This document shows, one piece after another, positions 1 to 9,231 of a DNA stretch of 34,823 nt. This DNA comes from Gammaproteobacteria bacterium (GTDB lineage Bacteria > Pseudomonadota > Gammaproteobacteria > Xanthomonadales > Wenzhouxiangellaceae), in contig PWWM01000251.1 in NCBI GenBank assembly GCA_003561495.1, positions 1 to 34,823 of the forward strand, given 5' to 3'. The notes beneath the pieces were generated by a model that made no database searches, was not told the origin of the DNA, and saw only the letters and a program-made list of their open reading frames with translations. Position 1 is the first letter of the stretch. The number at the start of each line of letters is the position of its first letter. The position numbers were made by a program, and so were the translations under genes.

Positions 1-1334
1 ACCTGTTCAGCACAACTCGAATTGCCGGCATTGCCGGCTGCGACAAAGACTGCCAGGTCCGGATAATCCCAGGCCAGAAAATCCGCATCGCGGGCCAGCG
101 CGCCGTAGGCCGTGCAGCCGGGATTGCAAGTGCCCTGGCTGAAGCAGGGAACGCCCCAGGAATTATTGTGAATCCGGGCGCCGCCGGCGTGGGCAATCGC
201 CCCGGCATGGTAAAGGCTGCCGCCGAGCTGATTGAGATACTCCAGGCCCTCGCCCATCTCCTGGGCAATCAACCTGGCCCCCGGCGCGGCGCCGTCACGA
301 TCGCCCTGTTCACCGGGCGAGGTCCCCGCCTCGCAATCGGCCGGACTCGAGGCCCGGTTACCCACGGCCGAGGCCGCCACATGCGTGCCGTGCCCGGCGT
401 TGAGAGCCGGGTTGCAGGCCGCATCACCAAGATCGGCTTCTGCAAAGGACCACTTGTAATACAGGCTGGTGGTGCGCTGATTGGGGTCCGGGCTGGCGGC
501 CGGGCAATTGGCGCCTTCATCACATTCACTGATCGGTGGATTGGCGCCGGTCGGATCGATGAACGAACAATGCCCGAAATCCACACCCGAATCCAGCACG
601 CCAATGGTCTGACCGCAACCGAAGATACCCTGGTCAAAAAGCGGCACATGTCCGCTGGTGCCACTTTGGTGCAACCAACCACCTTGTGAGTTGAGATAGA
701 CCGGCTCACGGTAGACGTCAATGGCGGCCACAGCATCCATCGCTGCCAGGCCCACGATGACCCCTGTTTGGACTTCGGCGGTCACGTTGGCCACCAGACG
801 CTCACTGCGAGGGCCGGCCTGCTCGAAAACCACGCTCAATCCAGTCAGGGCGCGTAACGCGTCACGGTACTGATCGAGAGGCTTTCCCGGCCACAAGTTG
901 ATTTTCAAAGGCATGGCGGTGTCTGAAAATTCCGCCAGGCGGATGGATTCGGTAACACTTTGCCCGATCTTCAAAGCCGGCGGCAAAGGACCGACCGCAA
1001 CCACTCCGGCCAGACGCCGAGCCTGACCGTCAAGACCCGGATCCATTCTCACCACATAGGCATGGCGCGGAAGGTAATCGAGAATTTCCGCACCCAGGTC
1101 GATCAACCCCTGGCGTTGGCTCGCATGAATGGGGCCATCGAACTTGACCAGCCGGATTCTGGATGGTTGCATTTGGGTGCGTGTTTCCACACCTGACATC
1201 CAATCAGTCGCCTGCACCGATCGCGCCTGGCAAACATCGAACGGGCCGGTTTCATGATGAACAATGCAGCGATCATCAGCTGCGGCCAATGCAGTGAGCA
1301 GCAAGAAGGCGATAAAGGCTTGGGCTTTCGGCAT
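1..1334 (-). CDS. Secreted subtilisin-like serine protease (S8 family), C-terminal part missing at window edge
   Basis: The frame runs from an ATG at 1334 leftwards off the window, giving about 444 visible residues. It opens with a signal peptide (MPKAQAFIAFLLLTALAAA). A prodomain-like stretch of about 220 residues follows, then the subtilase catalytic motifs: Asp248 in IGVLDSGVD, His315 in GHGTHVAAS and the oxyanion Asn435 in VAAGNAGNSS. The catalytic Ser should lie beyond base 1. The Asp-to-His spacing (67 residues) is long for the family, and the insert and the region after His are cysteine-rich (CDEGANC, CFSQGTCNPGC), suggesting disulfides and an exported, extracellular enzyme. I chose this start because it gives the signal peptide directly. 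The gene lies 168 bases downstream of yadH on the same strand, too far to assume co-transcription. Family assignment is firm; substrate is unknown. Confidence 0.9.
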   Translation of the reverse strand, partial: MPKAQAFIAFLLLTALAAADDRCIVHHETGPFDVCQARSVQATDWMSGVETRTQMQPSRIRLVKFDGPIHASQRQGLIDLGAEILDYLPRHAYVVRMDPGLDGQARRLAGVVAVGPLPPALKIGQSVTESIRLAEFSDTAMPLKINLWPGKPLDQYRDALRALTGLSVVFEQAGPRSERLVANVTAEVQTGVIVGLAAMDAVAAIDVYREPVYLNSQGGWLHQSGTSGHVPLFDQGIFGCGQTIGVLDSGVDFGHCSFIDPTGANPPISECDEGANCPAASPDPNQRTTSLYYKWSFAEADLGDAACNPALNAGHGTHVAASAVGNRASSPADCEAGTSPGEQGDRDGAAPGARLIAQEMGEGLEYLNQLGGSLYHAGAIAHAGGARIHNNSWGVPCFSQGTCNPGCTAYGALARDADFLAWDYPDLAVFVAAGNAGNSSCAEQ

Positions 1335-1502
1335 CGTGCACTGTTTGATTGAAGACAGGGATGTGATTTACAGTGACGCGCCAGGCCAATCAGAACGCAA
1401 CAGCCTGATTCAAGCATTGAGCGTCAGCTGGAGTGTACCCGAAATTCATGAATGGACCATGCAGCTCGAGACTGGTCCTGGTGCCCTGACACGCCCATGG
1501 CC

Positions 1503-2288
1503 TCAGCTTCGCAAACCAATGCCGCGCTTGAGCAAGGTCAAGCAGATCACAAACAGCACCGTTCCAAAACCCAGGGTAATGGCATAGGCAATCCACAGCG
1601 GAATGTCACTGACGCCCAACAGCCCGTAGCGAAAGGCGTTCACCATGTAAACGATCGGGTTGACCAGGGCGATCTGCTGGGTGATGCCCGGCAGCAGGCT
1701 GACCGAGAAGAACACCCCGCCCAGGTAGGTCAGGGGTTGCAGGACGAAGGTGGGAATGATCGAAATGTCATCGAATTTCTGGGCGTAGATGGCGTTGATG
1801 AACCCGGCCAGGGAAAACACGATGGCGGTCAGGAACAAGATACTGATCGTGACCGCAACGTTGTACATGTGAAAGCCCGAGAAGAATGCGGCCACCAGCC
1901 ACACCAGCACACCCACCGTCAGGGCGCGAAAGACCGCGCCGGAGACATAGCCGGCCAGAATGATCCAGGGCGGCAACGGGCTGACCAACAATTCCTCGAC
2001 ATGCTTGCCGAACTTGGCGCCGAAAAACGACGAGGTGATATTGCCGTAGGCATTGGTGATCACGCTGAGCATGATCAGGCCCGGGACGATGAATTCCATG
2101 TACGGCAACCCGCCCATTTCGCCGACCCGTCGTCCGATGATGGCGCCGAAGATGACGAAATACAGACTCATGGTGATCACCGGCGGAATCAGGGTCTGGG
2201 CCCAGATCCTCAGGATTCTGGTGATCTCCTTGATCAGGATGGTCTGGTAACCAATCCAGTAACTTCTCGCCGAAACTTCAACGCTCAT
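1503..2288 (-). CDS. yadH: ABC-2 type exporter permease, YadH family
   Basis: 261 residues with about six hydrophobic segments, the layout of ABC-2 membrane subunits. The N-terminus carries an amphipathic stretch (TILIKEITRILRIW) followed by the first membrane span. The central segment with GKHVEELLVSPLPPW is the cytoplasmic loop typical of the YadH/NodJ group, and the C-terminal half contains the conserved YLGGVFFS and NPIVYMVNAFRYG motifs. It partners the ATPase encoded just upstream: its ATG overlaps that gene's TGA in an ATGA (2285-2288), implying translational coupling. It should form an inner-membrane exporter; the substrate cannot be read from sequence. Confident for family, not for substrate. 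Confidence 0.9.
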   Translation of the reverse strand: MSVEVSARSYWIGYQTILIKEITRILRIWAQTLIPPVITMSLYFVIFGAIIGRRVGEMGGLPYMEFIVPGLIMLSVITNAYGNITSSFFGAKFGKHVEELLVSPLPPWIILAGYVSGAVFRALTVGVLVWLVAAFFSGFHMYNVAVTISILFLTAIVFSLAGFINAIYAQKFDDISIIPTFVLQPLTYLGGVFFSVSLLPGITQQIALVNPIVYMVNAFRYGLLGVSDIPLWIAYAITLGFGTVLFVICLTLLKRGIGLRS

Positions 2289-3211
2289 GCCGCATCCTCC
2301 TGGTCGAGATTGACCAGGCGCACGAACAACTCTTCCAGTCGATTGGCCTTGTTGCGCATGGAGCAGACTTCCATGCCGTGTTCCTCGAGCACCCGGAACA
2401 GGCGATTGAGACTGCGTGATTTGGGCATGCTCGCCTCGATCGTGGTCGGGTCGCGCAGTACCAGCTCGACACCGTCCAGTTCCGGCAGACTGGTGATCGG
2501 TTCGCGCAGATCGAGCACGAAGGTCTCGATGTCAAGCTTGCCCAGCAGGTGCTTGATTGAGGTGTTCTCGACGATCTCGCCATGATCGATGATGGCGATG
2601 TTGCGACACAGGTTCTCGGCCTCTTCCAGGTAATGAGTGGTCAGGATCACGGTGGTGCCGGCGGCGTTGATCTCGCTGATGAACTTCCACATCGAACGGC
2701 GAATCTCGATATCGACCCCGGCTGTGGGCTCATCGAGAATCAGCAATCGCGGTTGGTGGACCATGGCCCGGGCGATCAGCAGGCGTCGCTTCATGCCGCC
2801 CGAGAGCGTGCGCGCCATGCGAAAGGCCGGTTCCCACAGGCTGAGTTTTTTGAGGTAATACTCTGCGCGTTCCTTGGCCACTCCACGCGGCACGCCGTAG
2901 TAGCCGGCCTGGTTGACAACGATATCGAAGGGTTTTTCAAACTGATTGAAATTGACTTCCTGCGGAACCAGGCCGATCTCGGCCATGGCCCGCGAGCGCT
3001 GCTTTTGCACACTGATGTCAAACACCTTCGTTTCACCCGCACTGGCATTGACCAATGAGCTGACGATCCCGATCAGGGTGGACTTTCCGGCCCCGTTGGG
3101 ACCGAGCAGGGCGAAGAAATCGCCCTCTTCAACGCTCAGGTCGATACCCTTCAGCGCCACCACGCCATTGCGATAGGTTTTTTTCAGTTGATTGACTTCC
3201 AGGGCTTTCAT
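2285..3211 (-). CDS. yadG: ABC transporter ATP-binding protein, YadG family
   Basis: 308 residues. Walker A is GPNGAGKS at about 37-44, the signature is LSGGMK at about 136-141, Walker B is LLILDEP at about 156-162, and the switch His is in LTTHYLEEAE (His193). A C-terminal extension of about 80 residues follows the nucleotide-binding domain, as in YadG-type subunits. I chose the ATG at 3211 (MKALEVNQLKKTY), where homology-like sequence begins. The open frame continues far upstream on this strand, but that part is antisense to the hydrolase gene and does not look like protein. It pairs with the permease next door and is divergently transcribed from the hydrolase at 3299, leaving 87 bases for both promoters. 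Confidence 0.93.
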   Translation of the reverse strand: MKALEVNQLKKTYRNGVVALKGIDLSVEEGDFFALLGPNGAGKSTLIGIVSSLVNASAGETKVFDISVQKQRSRAMAEIGLVPQEVNFNQFEKPFDIVVNQAGYYGVPRGVAKERAEYYLKKLSLWEPAFRMARTLSGGMKRRLLIARAMVHQPRLLILDEPTAGVDIEIRRSMWKFISEINAAGTTVILTTHYLEEAENLCRNIAIIDHGEIVENTSIKHLLGKLDIETFVLDLREPITSLPELDGVELVLRDPTTIEASMPKSRSLNRLFRVLEEHGMEVCSMRNKANRLEELFVRLVNLDQEDAA

Positions 3212-3298
3212 GACCGATGGCACATTTTGTTGTAAGGTTTCGCGGGCACAATAAGACATCGATTGTAAAGCCACTGTCTTGACTTGGGACCGTTGTCC

Positions 3299-4755
3299 AT
3301 GGGATTCAAATATTTCTTGCCGTTTGGAATCGTTCTGGGCCTGTTGGCTTTGCAGCCGGCGGGTGCTGCCGATCGTTGGGCGGCGCTGGAGGCCTGCGAG
3401 TTGTCTGCCGCCGGCGGCCGCTTGAGCGTGCAGGCCCGTTGCGGCACCTTCGAAGTCCCGGAAAACCCGGCCCATCCCGAGGGGCGACAAATTGAACTGG
3501 CCTATGCCGTCCTGCCCGCGCGCAGCCGAGCCGAACCTGATCCGGTGTTTTTTCTGGCCGGCGGACCGGGTCAGTCGGCGCGCGAAGCGGCCGCACTGAT
3601 GCGCCATGCCCTGCGCGAGGTCAATCGGGATCGCGACCTGATCTTTCTCGACCAACGCGGCGCCGGCGCCTCCAATCCCCTGGACTGCGACTTCGAGCAG
3701 GTCAGCGACTGGTTGGAAATGGACTTCGAGGCCATCAACGAGGTCCTGCGCGAGTGCCATGACCAGCAATGGGATGCCGATGTGCGCTTCTACACCACCA
3801 CCGACGCGGCGCGCGACCTGGATGACTTGCGCGCCCGTTACGGTTTCGATCGGATCAACCTGATCGGCGGCTCTTACGGCACCCGCCTGGCCCAGGTCTA
3901 CCTGCGCAACTACCCCGACCAGGTCCGCAGCGTAGTGCTGGACGGAGTCGTTCCGACCCGCCTGCGGCTGGGCTCGGAGCATGCCCTGATGCTGGATGAA
4001 TCCCTGGACCAACTGTTCGATGCCTGCCTGGATGACGAGGCCTGCCGCCGGGCTTTTCCCGGGTTGCACACGGCATTCGAGCGCCTGGTCGATCACTACC
4101 GCGACAATACGCAGCCCATCGTCATCGTTGAACCGCGCAGCGGCGACAAGCTGGAGCTGGATTTCGACCTCGATCTGCTCGCCTCGGGCTTGCGCTTTCT
4201 GGCCTACAGCCCGCAGACCCAGATGATGATTCCCAAGTTGATCCACGAGGCCGCCACCACCGGCGATCCCTCGCGGCTGGCCAGCCAGGCGCTGATCGTG
4301 ACCGAACAGGTCGATCAGTCCATCTCGGTCGGGCTCAACTTTGCGGTCGGTTGCGCCGAGGACTGGCCAAGCTGGCCGCGTGATCTGGACGCTGAACACA
4401 CCCTGATGGGCAATACCATGCTCGAGTTCTATGACCATGTCTGCGCCTGGTGGCCGGCCGGCGAGGCGCCGGAGGATTTTCACCAGCCCTTCGATCCGGG
4501 CGCGCCGGTACTGATCCTGTCGGGGGAGAACGACCCGGTCACGCCCGCTCACTATGGTGACGAGGCAGCCGAGCAATACGCCAACAGCCTGCACCTGGTC
4601 GGCCGCGGCCTGGGTCACATCACCTTGGGTCAACCCTGCTTCAACCGCATCGTCAGCCAATTCATCACCCGCGCCGGGTTCGACGACCTGGATACCGAAT
4701 GCCTGGACCAGCTGGACCGGGGACCGTTCTTTCTCAACCTGCTCGGACCTGCGCC

Positions 4756-4759
<4 letters not shown>
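3299..4759 (+). CDS. Secreted alpha/beta hydrolase with TAP-like C-terminal domain (S33-type peptidase family)
   Basis: 486 residues from the ATG at 3299; a TTG five codons upstream is also possible. The N-terminus MGFKYFLPFGIVLGLLALQP is a signal peptide, so the enzyme is exported. The fold is shown by the oxyanion motif FFLAGGPGQSA (about 85-94), nucleophile Ser192 in IGGSYGT, Asp412 in SGENDPVTP and His440 in GRGLGHITLG. The cysteine pattern (CELS, RCGTF, DCDF, CHDQ, CLDDEAC) and the C-terminal block match the tripeptidyl-aminopeptidase/TAP-like group, which mostly includes aminopeptidases. The stop overlaps the ATG of the next ABC ATPase (ATGA, 4756-4759), so the hydrolase and NatA/NatB-like exporter are one transcription unit. 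A peptidase role is inferred from family; it could be an esterase. Confidence 0.88.
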
Positions 4760-5492
<733 letters not shown>

Positions 5493-5496
<4 letters not shown>

Positions 5497-6662
5497 TCGG
5501 GGTATTCATCAAGGAACTGCTGGACAACTTTCGCGACCGGCGCGTCATTCTCAACACCCTGGTCTTCACGCCGATCTTCGGGCCGGTGATCTTCGTGGTG
5601 TTGATGGCCTTCATGACCCAGCAGGCCACCGAACGCATGGAAGCGCCACTGGAGTTGCCGGTGGTCGGCGCCGAACACGCGCCCAACCTGATCGGATTCC
5701 TGGAGCGTCAGGGTGTCATCATCACCGGCCCGCCCGAGGATCCCGAGCGCGCCATTCGCACCGAGGAAGAGGAAATCATTCTCAGGATTGGTCCGGATTA
5801 TGGTCAGGCCTGGAACGAGGGACGCCCGGCCCCGGTGGAGCTGATTGTCGATCAGTCCCTGCGCTACACCGGCGCGACCGTGTCCAGGGTGCGCGGTTAC
5901 CTTAACGGCTATTCCGGGGAGATTTCTCAGTTGCGCCTGATGATGCGCGGCGTGCACCCGGAATTGACCCGTCCCATCCAGATCAAGGTCACCGACCTGT
6001 CGACTCCTGAATCGCGCGGCGGCATGATCCTGGCCTTTCTGCCCTACTTCATCCTGATCACGGTGTTCATGGGCTCGATGCACATGGCCACCGACACTAC
6101 CGCCGGCGAGCGGGAACGCAAGTCGCTGGAACCGCTATTGATCAACCCACTGCCGCGCTGGCAGGTGATGGCCGGCAAGCTGGCCGCGACCACCGCCTTT
6201 GCCCTGATGACCTTGGCACTGGGGCTGATTGCCTTTGTCATCGCCATGGGCTACATGCCGGTCGAAGACATGGACATGGCCCTGAATCTGGATCTGGGGG
6301 TGGCCGCCTGGGCCTTTGTGCTGGTCGCCCCGGCCGCGCTGCTGGCCGCGGCACTGCTGACCATCCTGGCCTCGTTCGCCAAGAGCTACCGCGAGGCGCA
6401 AAGCTACATGAGCATGGTCGTGCTCATCCCCATGATCCCCAGCCTGTGGATGCTGATTGACCCGGCCCGTACCGAAACCTGGATGACGCTGGTGCCCTTG
6501 CTCAATCAGAACGTGCTGATCCTGGAGCTGGTGCGCGGCGAACCGGTCAATCTGGCCTGGGTCGGCCTGTGCCTGGCCTCGACCAGCCTGGCCGCGCTGG
6601 TGCTGGCCTTCATTGCGGGCACCCTGTACAACCGCCCGAAGCTGATCTTTACATCCGGTTGA
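5493..6662 (+). CDS. natB: ABC-2 family permease, NatB-like
   Basis: 389 residues. The topology is that of NatB/YhaP-type permeases: one membrane span near the N-terminus (about 20-45), a large soluble periplasmic domain (about 48-175), then five or six spans packed into the C-terminal half starting at MILAFLPYFILITVFMGSMH. The motif GERERKSLEPLLINP after the second span is the characteristic cytoplasmic loop of this family. It starts with an ATGA overlap with natA and is the last gene of the hydrolase-natA-natB unit. The convergent gene at 6682 ends only 19 bases away, and I see no clear terminator hairpin between them. Confidence 0.9.
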
Positions 6663-6681
6663 ACCAAGCCGGGACTCTGAC

Positions 6682-8058
6682 CTATTCCGCCGTCTCGATT
6701 CGTCGCCGGATACGAGGCTGCTCCAGGGCCCGGTAATTGGACAAGACATTAACGCCGCTGCCATCGGTCACGGTACCGTTGGTGAATTGCTGGATAGCGA
6801 AACTGATGACCGGTTCGCCCACATAAACCGTGCCATCCGGGGCCGTGAGAAACACCGCATCATCGTCGTGCTCACCGAAGCTGAGCCTGGCGACCCCTTC
6901 AACAAAGAAACTCGGATGTCCCAGCGCGTGGCTGGATGCCGGCATGGCCGGGTGGCCGAGAATGGGTGATTCGATCGCCATGCCGATCTCGGATGGATGG
7001 GCGTTGAGTGGCATGCTGTAATGGATATTCCCGGGCGCGACCGGAAACTCGGGACCTTTCACGCAAGTCACTCCGGGCGGAAGCGTCACACAAACGCCGG
7101 AGCCTTCTCTCAAATCGCCACTGCGTGAACGCACTTTCAAGGTAGGTTCCACATCAATCAACAACTCGGCGCCATTGTCCTGGTAGCGCGCCAGTGGCCG
7201 GTGCAGCATCCATTCGGTCTTGGCGCCCAGGTTGGGCTCAATGGAAAAATCCACCCGATGGGCGGTCGCCATCAAGGCGGCGGCCACCGCCTCCAAAGGA
7301 TGCGACCATTCGTCGATTCGGCAACCGCTGCTCATACAAAGCAGACTGCGCGTTCCGCCATGCTCGGCGCCCGGGTCATTGGCATTGGCCAGGTCGGGCG
7401 TCGCGTCGGTCGGCGCAGTGTGCTGGGCAATCCCACTGAACCCGCTCAAGGCCGTTGCGGCAATCGAGTTCATGGTGCCGCCAAACACGTTGATGATGGA
7501 CACTGTCGCACTGAGATGGCCTGAAGGCGAGTCCAGAAAGGCGTTCGGATCCATCGCCCAATCCCCGATCTCGAACTCGTCGGCCAGCTCCGGGCAACCC
7601 AACCAGCGACCGTCACTGGTCACCGGTGATTCACTCTCCGCCCGGGCCATTTCAATGATCTCGATCGAACCATGCCGACTGCCCAGGGGATAAATTGGGA
7701 AATGTTCATCCAACGGCAATGAACACGATGTGTCCGAAATGGTCAGCAACGGCTCGTCGGCGTCATCGCCAAGCATGGAGCTGCTGATGAGTCCGGCCGT
7801 CCAGACCCCACCGGCGTCAAGGTACAGGTTTCGGTTCAGCAGCAGCGTTCCATCGGAGTCCAGCACGCGAAACTTGGCGGCGCTCGGCTCATCCCCATCA
7901 TTGCGAACCGTCAAGACACTCCCATTGCCCGCACTGGTTGTCCAGTACGGAACGATCAATGCGCTGCCAAGGCCGGCATCGGCACGATGCACCTGCGCGC
8001 CCAGGCTTGCACTGGCCATGGCCAAGCCAATCACTACCAACAGGCGAGTTGCATGCAT
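6682..8058 (-). CDS. Secreted protein of unknown function (surface-protein-like family)
   Basis: 458 residues from an ATG at 8058. The Shine-Dalgarno AGGAG lies 7 bases before this ATG but almost touches the alternative ATG two codons upstream (8064), so I prefer 8058. The N-terminus MHATRLLVVIGLAMASASLGAQ is a signal peptide. The segment GLGSALIVPYWTTSAGNG, followed by SVLTVRNDGDEPSAAKFRVLD and DAGGVWTAGLI, resembles a group of uncharacterised gammaproteobacterial secreted proteins that start with an ALIVPYYT-like motif; this is my recollection, not a search. No enzyme motif is visible. Paired cysteines (SCSLP/GCPE, LLCMSSGC, CVTLPPGVTC) suggest periplasmic or extracellular folding. It stands alone, with its own promoter-like site upstream. 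Confidence 0.75.
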   Translation of the reverse strand: MHATRLLVVIGLAMASASLGAQVHRADAGLGSALIVPYWTTSAGNGSVLTVRNDGDEPSAAKFRVLDSDGTLLLNRNLYLDAGGVWTAGLISSSMLGDDADEPLLTISDTSCSLPLDEHFPIYPLGSRHGSIEIIEMARAESESPVTSDGRWLGCPELADEFEIGDWAMDPNAFLDSPSGHLSATVSIINVFGGTMNSIAATALSGFSGIAQHTAPTDATPDLANANDPGAEHGGTRSLLCMSSGCRIDEWSHPLEAVAAALMATAHRVDFSIEPNLGAKTEWMLHRPLARYQDNGAELLIDVEPTLKVRSRSGDLREGSGVCVTLPPGVTCVKGPEFPVAPGNIHYSMPLNAHPSEIGMAIESPILGHPAMPASSHALGHPSFFVEGVARLSFGEHDDDAVFLTAPDGTVYVGEPVISFAIQQFTNGTVTDGSGVNVLSNYRALEQPRIRRRIETAE

Positions 8059-8103
8059 CTTCATTCTCCTGATTTTTTGTAGCATGAGCCCCCTAAGCGG
8101 CTG

Positions 8104-8132
8104 AATGTTGACAGAATATGAAAAGGTGTCAA
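8104..8132 (-). promoter_or_regulatory. Candidate promoter of the secreted unknown protein
   Basis: On the minus strand a perfect TTGACA (8132-8127) is followed after 17 bases by AACATT (8109-8104), a weak -10. Transcription would start near 8097, leaving a leader of about 40 bases before the ATG at 8058. The same bases form a TTGACA / TGTCAA inverted repeat with 13 bases between the arms (8108-8132). Only the -35 is convincing. Confidence 0.4.
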
Positions 8133-8374
8133 GTGCAGGTTGTCCCCTTGTAAGGAGATTGACGGCGCATGGGCACCCTTCTCTCAGCCGCTGTTGATTT
8201 GCCTTCTCACTACCCGCTTCACCTCGGCAATGCCATACTCTGTCCACTTACCATGTTCTTGAGCACAGATGGTCAACAATTCAATTTTCGACATTAACGC
8301 GACGTGTGGTAGACGAGGCGCGGTCCGGGATGTGACTCGCCAGCGAAGCGGCGTCGAATGCTTCAATCTCGACC

Positions 8375-8398
8375 GTCGGCCACGTAGGGCCGACCTAC
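8375..8398 (-). repeat. GTAG-headed REP hairpin
   Basis: Read on the minus strand: GTAG, then GTCGGCC, loop CTACGT, then GGCCGAC. The layout, a GTAG tetranucleotide followed by a short palindrome, is that of REP elements known as SMAG in Stenotrophomonas. It matches the two elements at 23813-23836 and 23937-23960 apart from compensating changes in the stem. It ends 7 bases before the ATG of the DUF1295 gene. Confidence 0.75.
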
Positions 8399-8405
8399 GC
8401 CTTGC

Positions 8406-9179
8406 ATGATCCTCATCATTTCCTTAATCGCCGCTTTGGGCGCCATGCTGGTGCTGTGGGCCTGGCAACTGAAATCCGGTCGGGCCGACTGGGTGGATGT
8501 GGCCTGGGCGTGCTCGATCGGGTTGTTGGCAGTGTGCTATGCCATTGTTGGCGAAGGCAGCGTTGAAAAGCGCATCCTGGTGGTGCTGGTGGCCGGGACC
8601 TGGTCGTTCCGGCTGGTCAGGCATCTTGCAGTGCGGCTGGCCGGTCATGACCAGGAAGACGGTCGCTACCAGGCCATACGCGAACATTTCGGTCCACGCC
8701 AGCACGCGTTTTTACTGGTGTTCTTCCTGGCACAAGGGCTGCTGGCCTGGCTGTTTGCAATGCCGGCCTGGGTGGTGGCCAATGATCCATCGTCGACCTT
8801 GAATGGCTGGGTCATCGCCGGGGTACTGGTCTGGTTTGTCAGCCTGGCCGGTGAGAACATCGCCGATCGGCAACTGGCCGCCTTTCGGGCTGATCCGGCC
8901 AATCGCGGCAAGGTTTGCAAGGTTGGCCTGTGGCGATATTCGCGCCACCCCAATTATTTCTTCGAATGGCTGCACTGGTTCAGCTACCCGCTGATTGCCT
9001 TCGGCGCCCCGAACCAGTGGATGACCTGGCTAGGTCCGTTACTGATGCTGCTGTTTCTCTATCGCCTGACCGGCATTCCGTACACTGAGAAACAGGCATT
9101 GAAGTCACGGGGCGAGGCTTATCGCCGCTACCAGGAAGAGACTTCAGCCTTCATTCCCTGGCCACCCCGGCGCCCCTGA
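8406..9179 (+). CDS. DUF1295 membrane protein (steroid 5-alpha-reductase-like fold)
   Basis: 257 residues with about six membrane spans. The C-terminal third contains GLWRYSRHPNYFFEWLHWFSYPL, the conserved block shared by DUF1295, isoprenylcysteine methyltransferases and sterol reductases, which binds NADPH or SAM in characterised relatives. The C-terminal YRRYQEETSAFIPWPP is also typical. Length is normal for DUF1295. The substrate is unknown. The start at 8406 is directly after the REP hairpin and no strong Shine-Dalgarno is seen, so translation may be weak or the start may be slightly downstream. Family call is firm. Confidence 0.88.
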   Translation: MILIISLIAALGAMLVLWAWQLKSGRADWVDVAWACSIGLLAVCYAIVGEGSVEKRILVVLVAGTWSFRLVRHLAVRLAGHDQEDGRYQAIREHFGPRQHAFLLVFFLAQGLLAWLFAMPAWVVANDPSSTLNGWVIAGVLVWFVSLAGENIADRQLAAFRADPANRGKVCKVGLWRYSRHPNYFFEWLHWFSYPLIAFGAPNQWMTWLGPLLMLLFLYRLTGIPYTEKQALKSRGEAYRRYQEETSAFIPWPPRRP

Positions 9180-9231
9180 AGTACGGCGGCGCGCTATCCT
9201 ATAGCATTCCTGAACAGGGTGGCTTAAGACC

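Larger units (their letters stand above)
8065..8405. other. 341-base intergenic region
   Basis: Holds the leader and promoter-like site of the secreted unknown gene on the left and a REP hairpin at the right end. Between them a minus-strand open frame of 60 codons (8184-8366) has no recognisable domain and no convincing ribosome site, so I do not call it a gene. No RNA gene or terminator is evident. Confidence 0.5.

Noticed and set aside
1452..2585. A 377-codon plus-strand open frame
   Set aside because: Antisense to the yadH permease; its His/Gln/Asp/Arg-rich low-complexity translation is the mirror of a hydrophobic membrane protein.
2285..4660. A 791-codon minus-strand open frame covering the ATPase and running far upstream
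   Set aside because: Only the part from 3211 down is the real ATPase. The upstream half is antisense to the hydrolase gene, shows no domain, and is rich in the Gln/Gly/Val/Asp-type composition expected from the reverse frame of a GC-rich gene.
8184..8366. A 60-codon minus-strand frame in the gap before the DUF1295 gene
   Set aside because: No recognisable domain, no ribosome site and no paralogue. The sequence after the internal Met (MSKIELLTICAQ) is not obviously random, so it could be a remnant of a gene, but I cannot support it.
9180..9231. A glmS ribozyme or other riboswitch before glmS
   Set aside because: Only 52 bases separate the genes, too short for the glmS ribozyme, and nothing resembling its core is seen; in gammaproteobacteria glmS is generally controlled otherwise.
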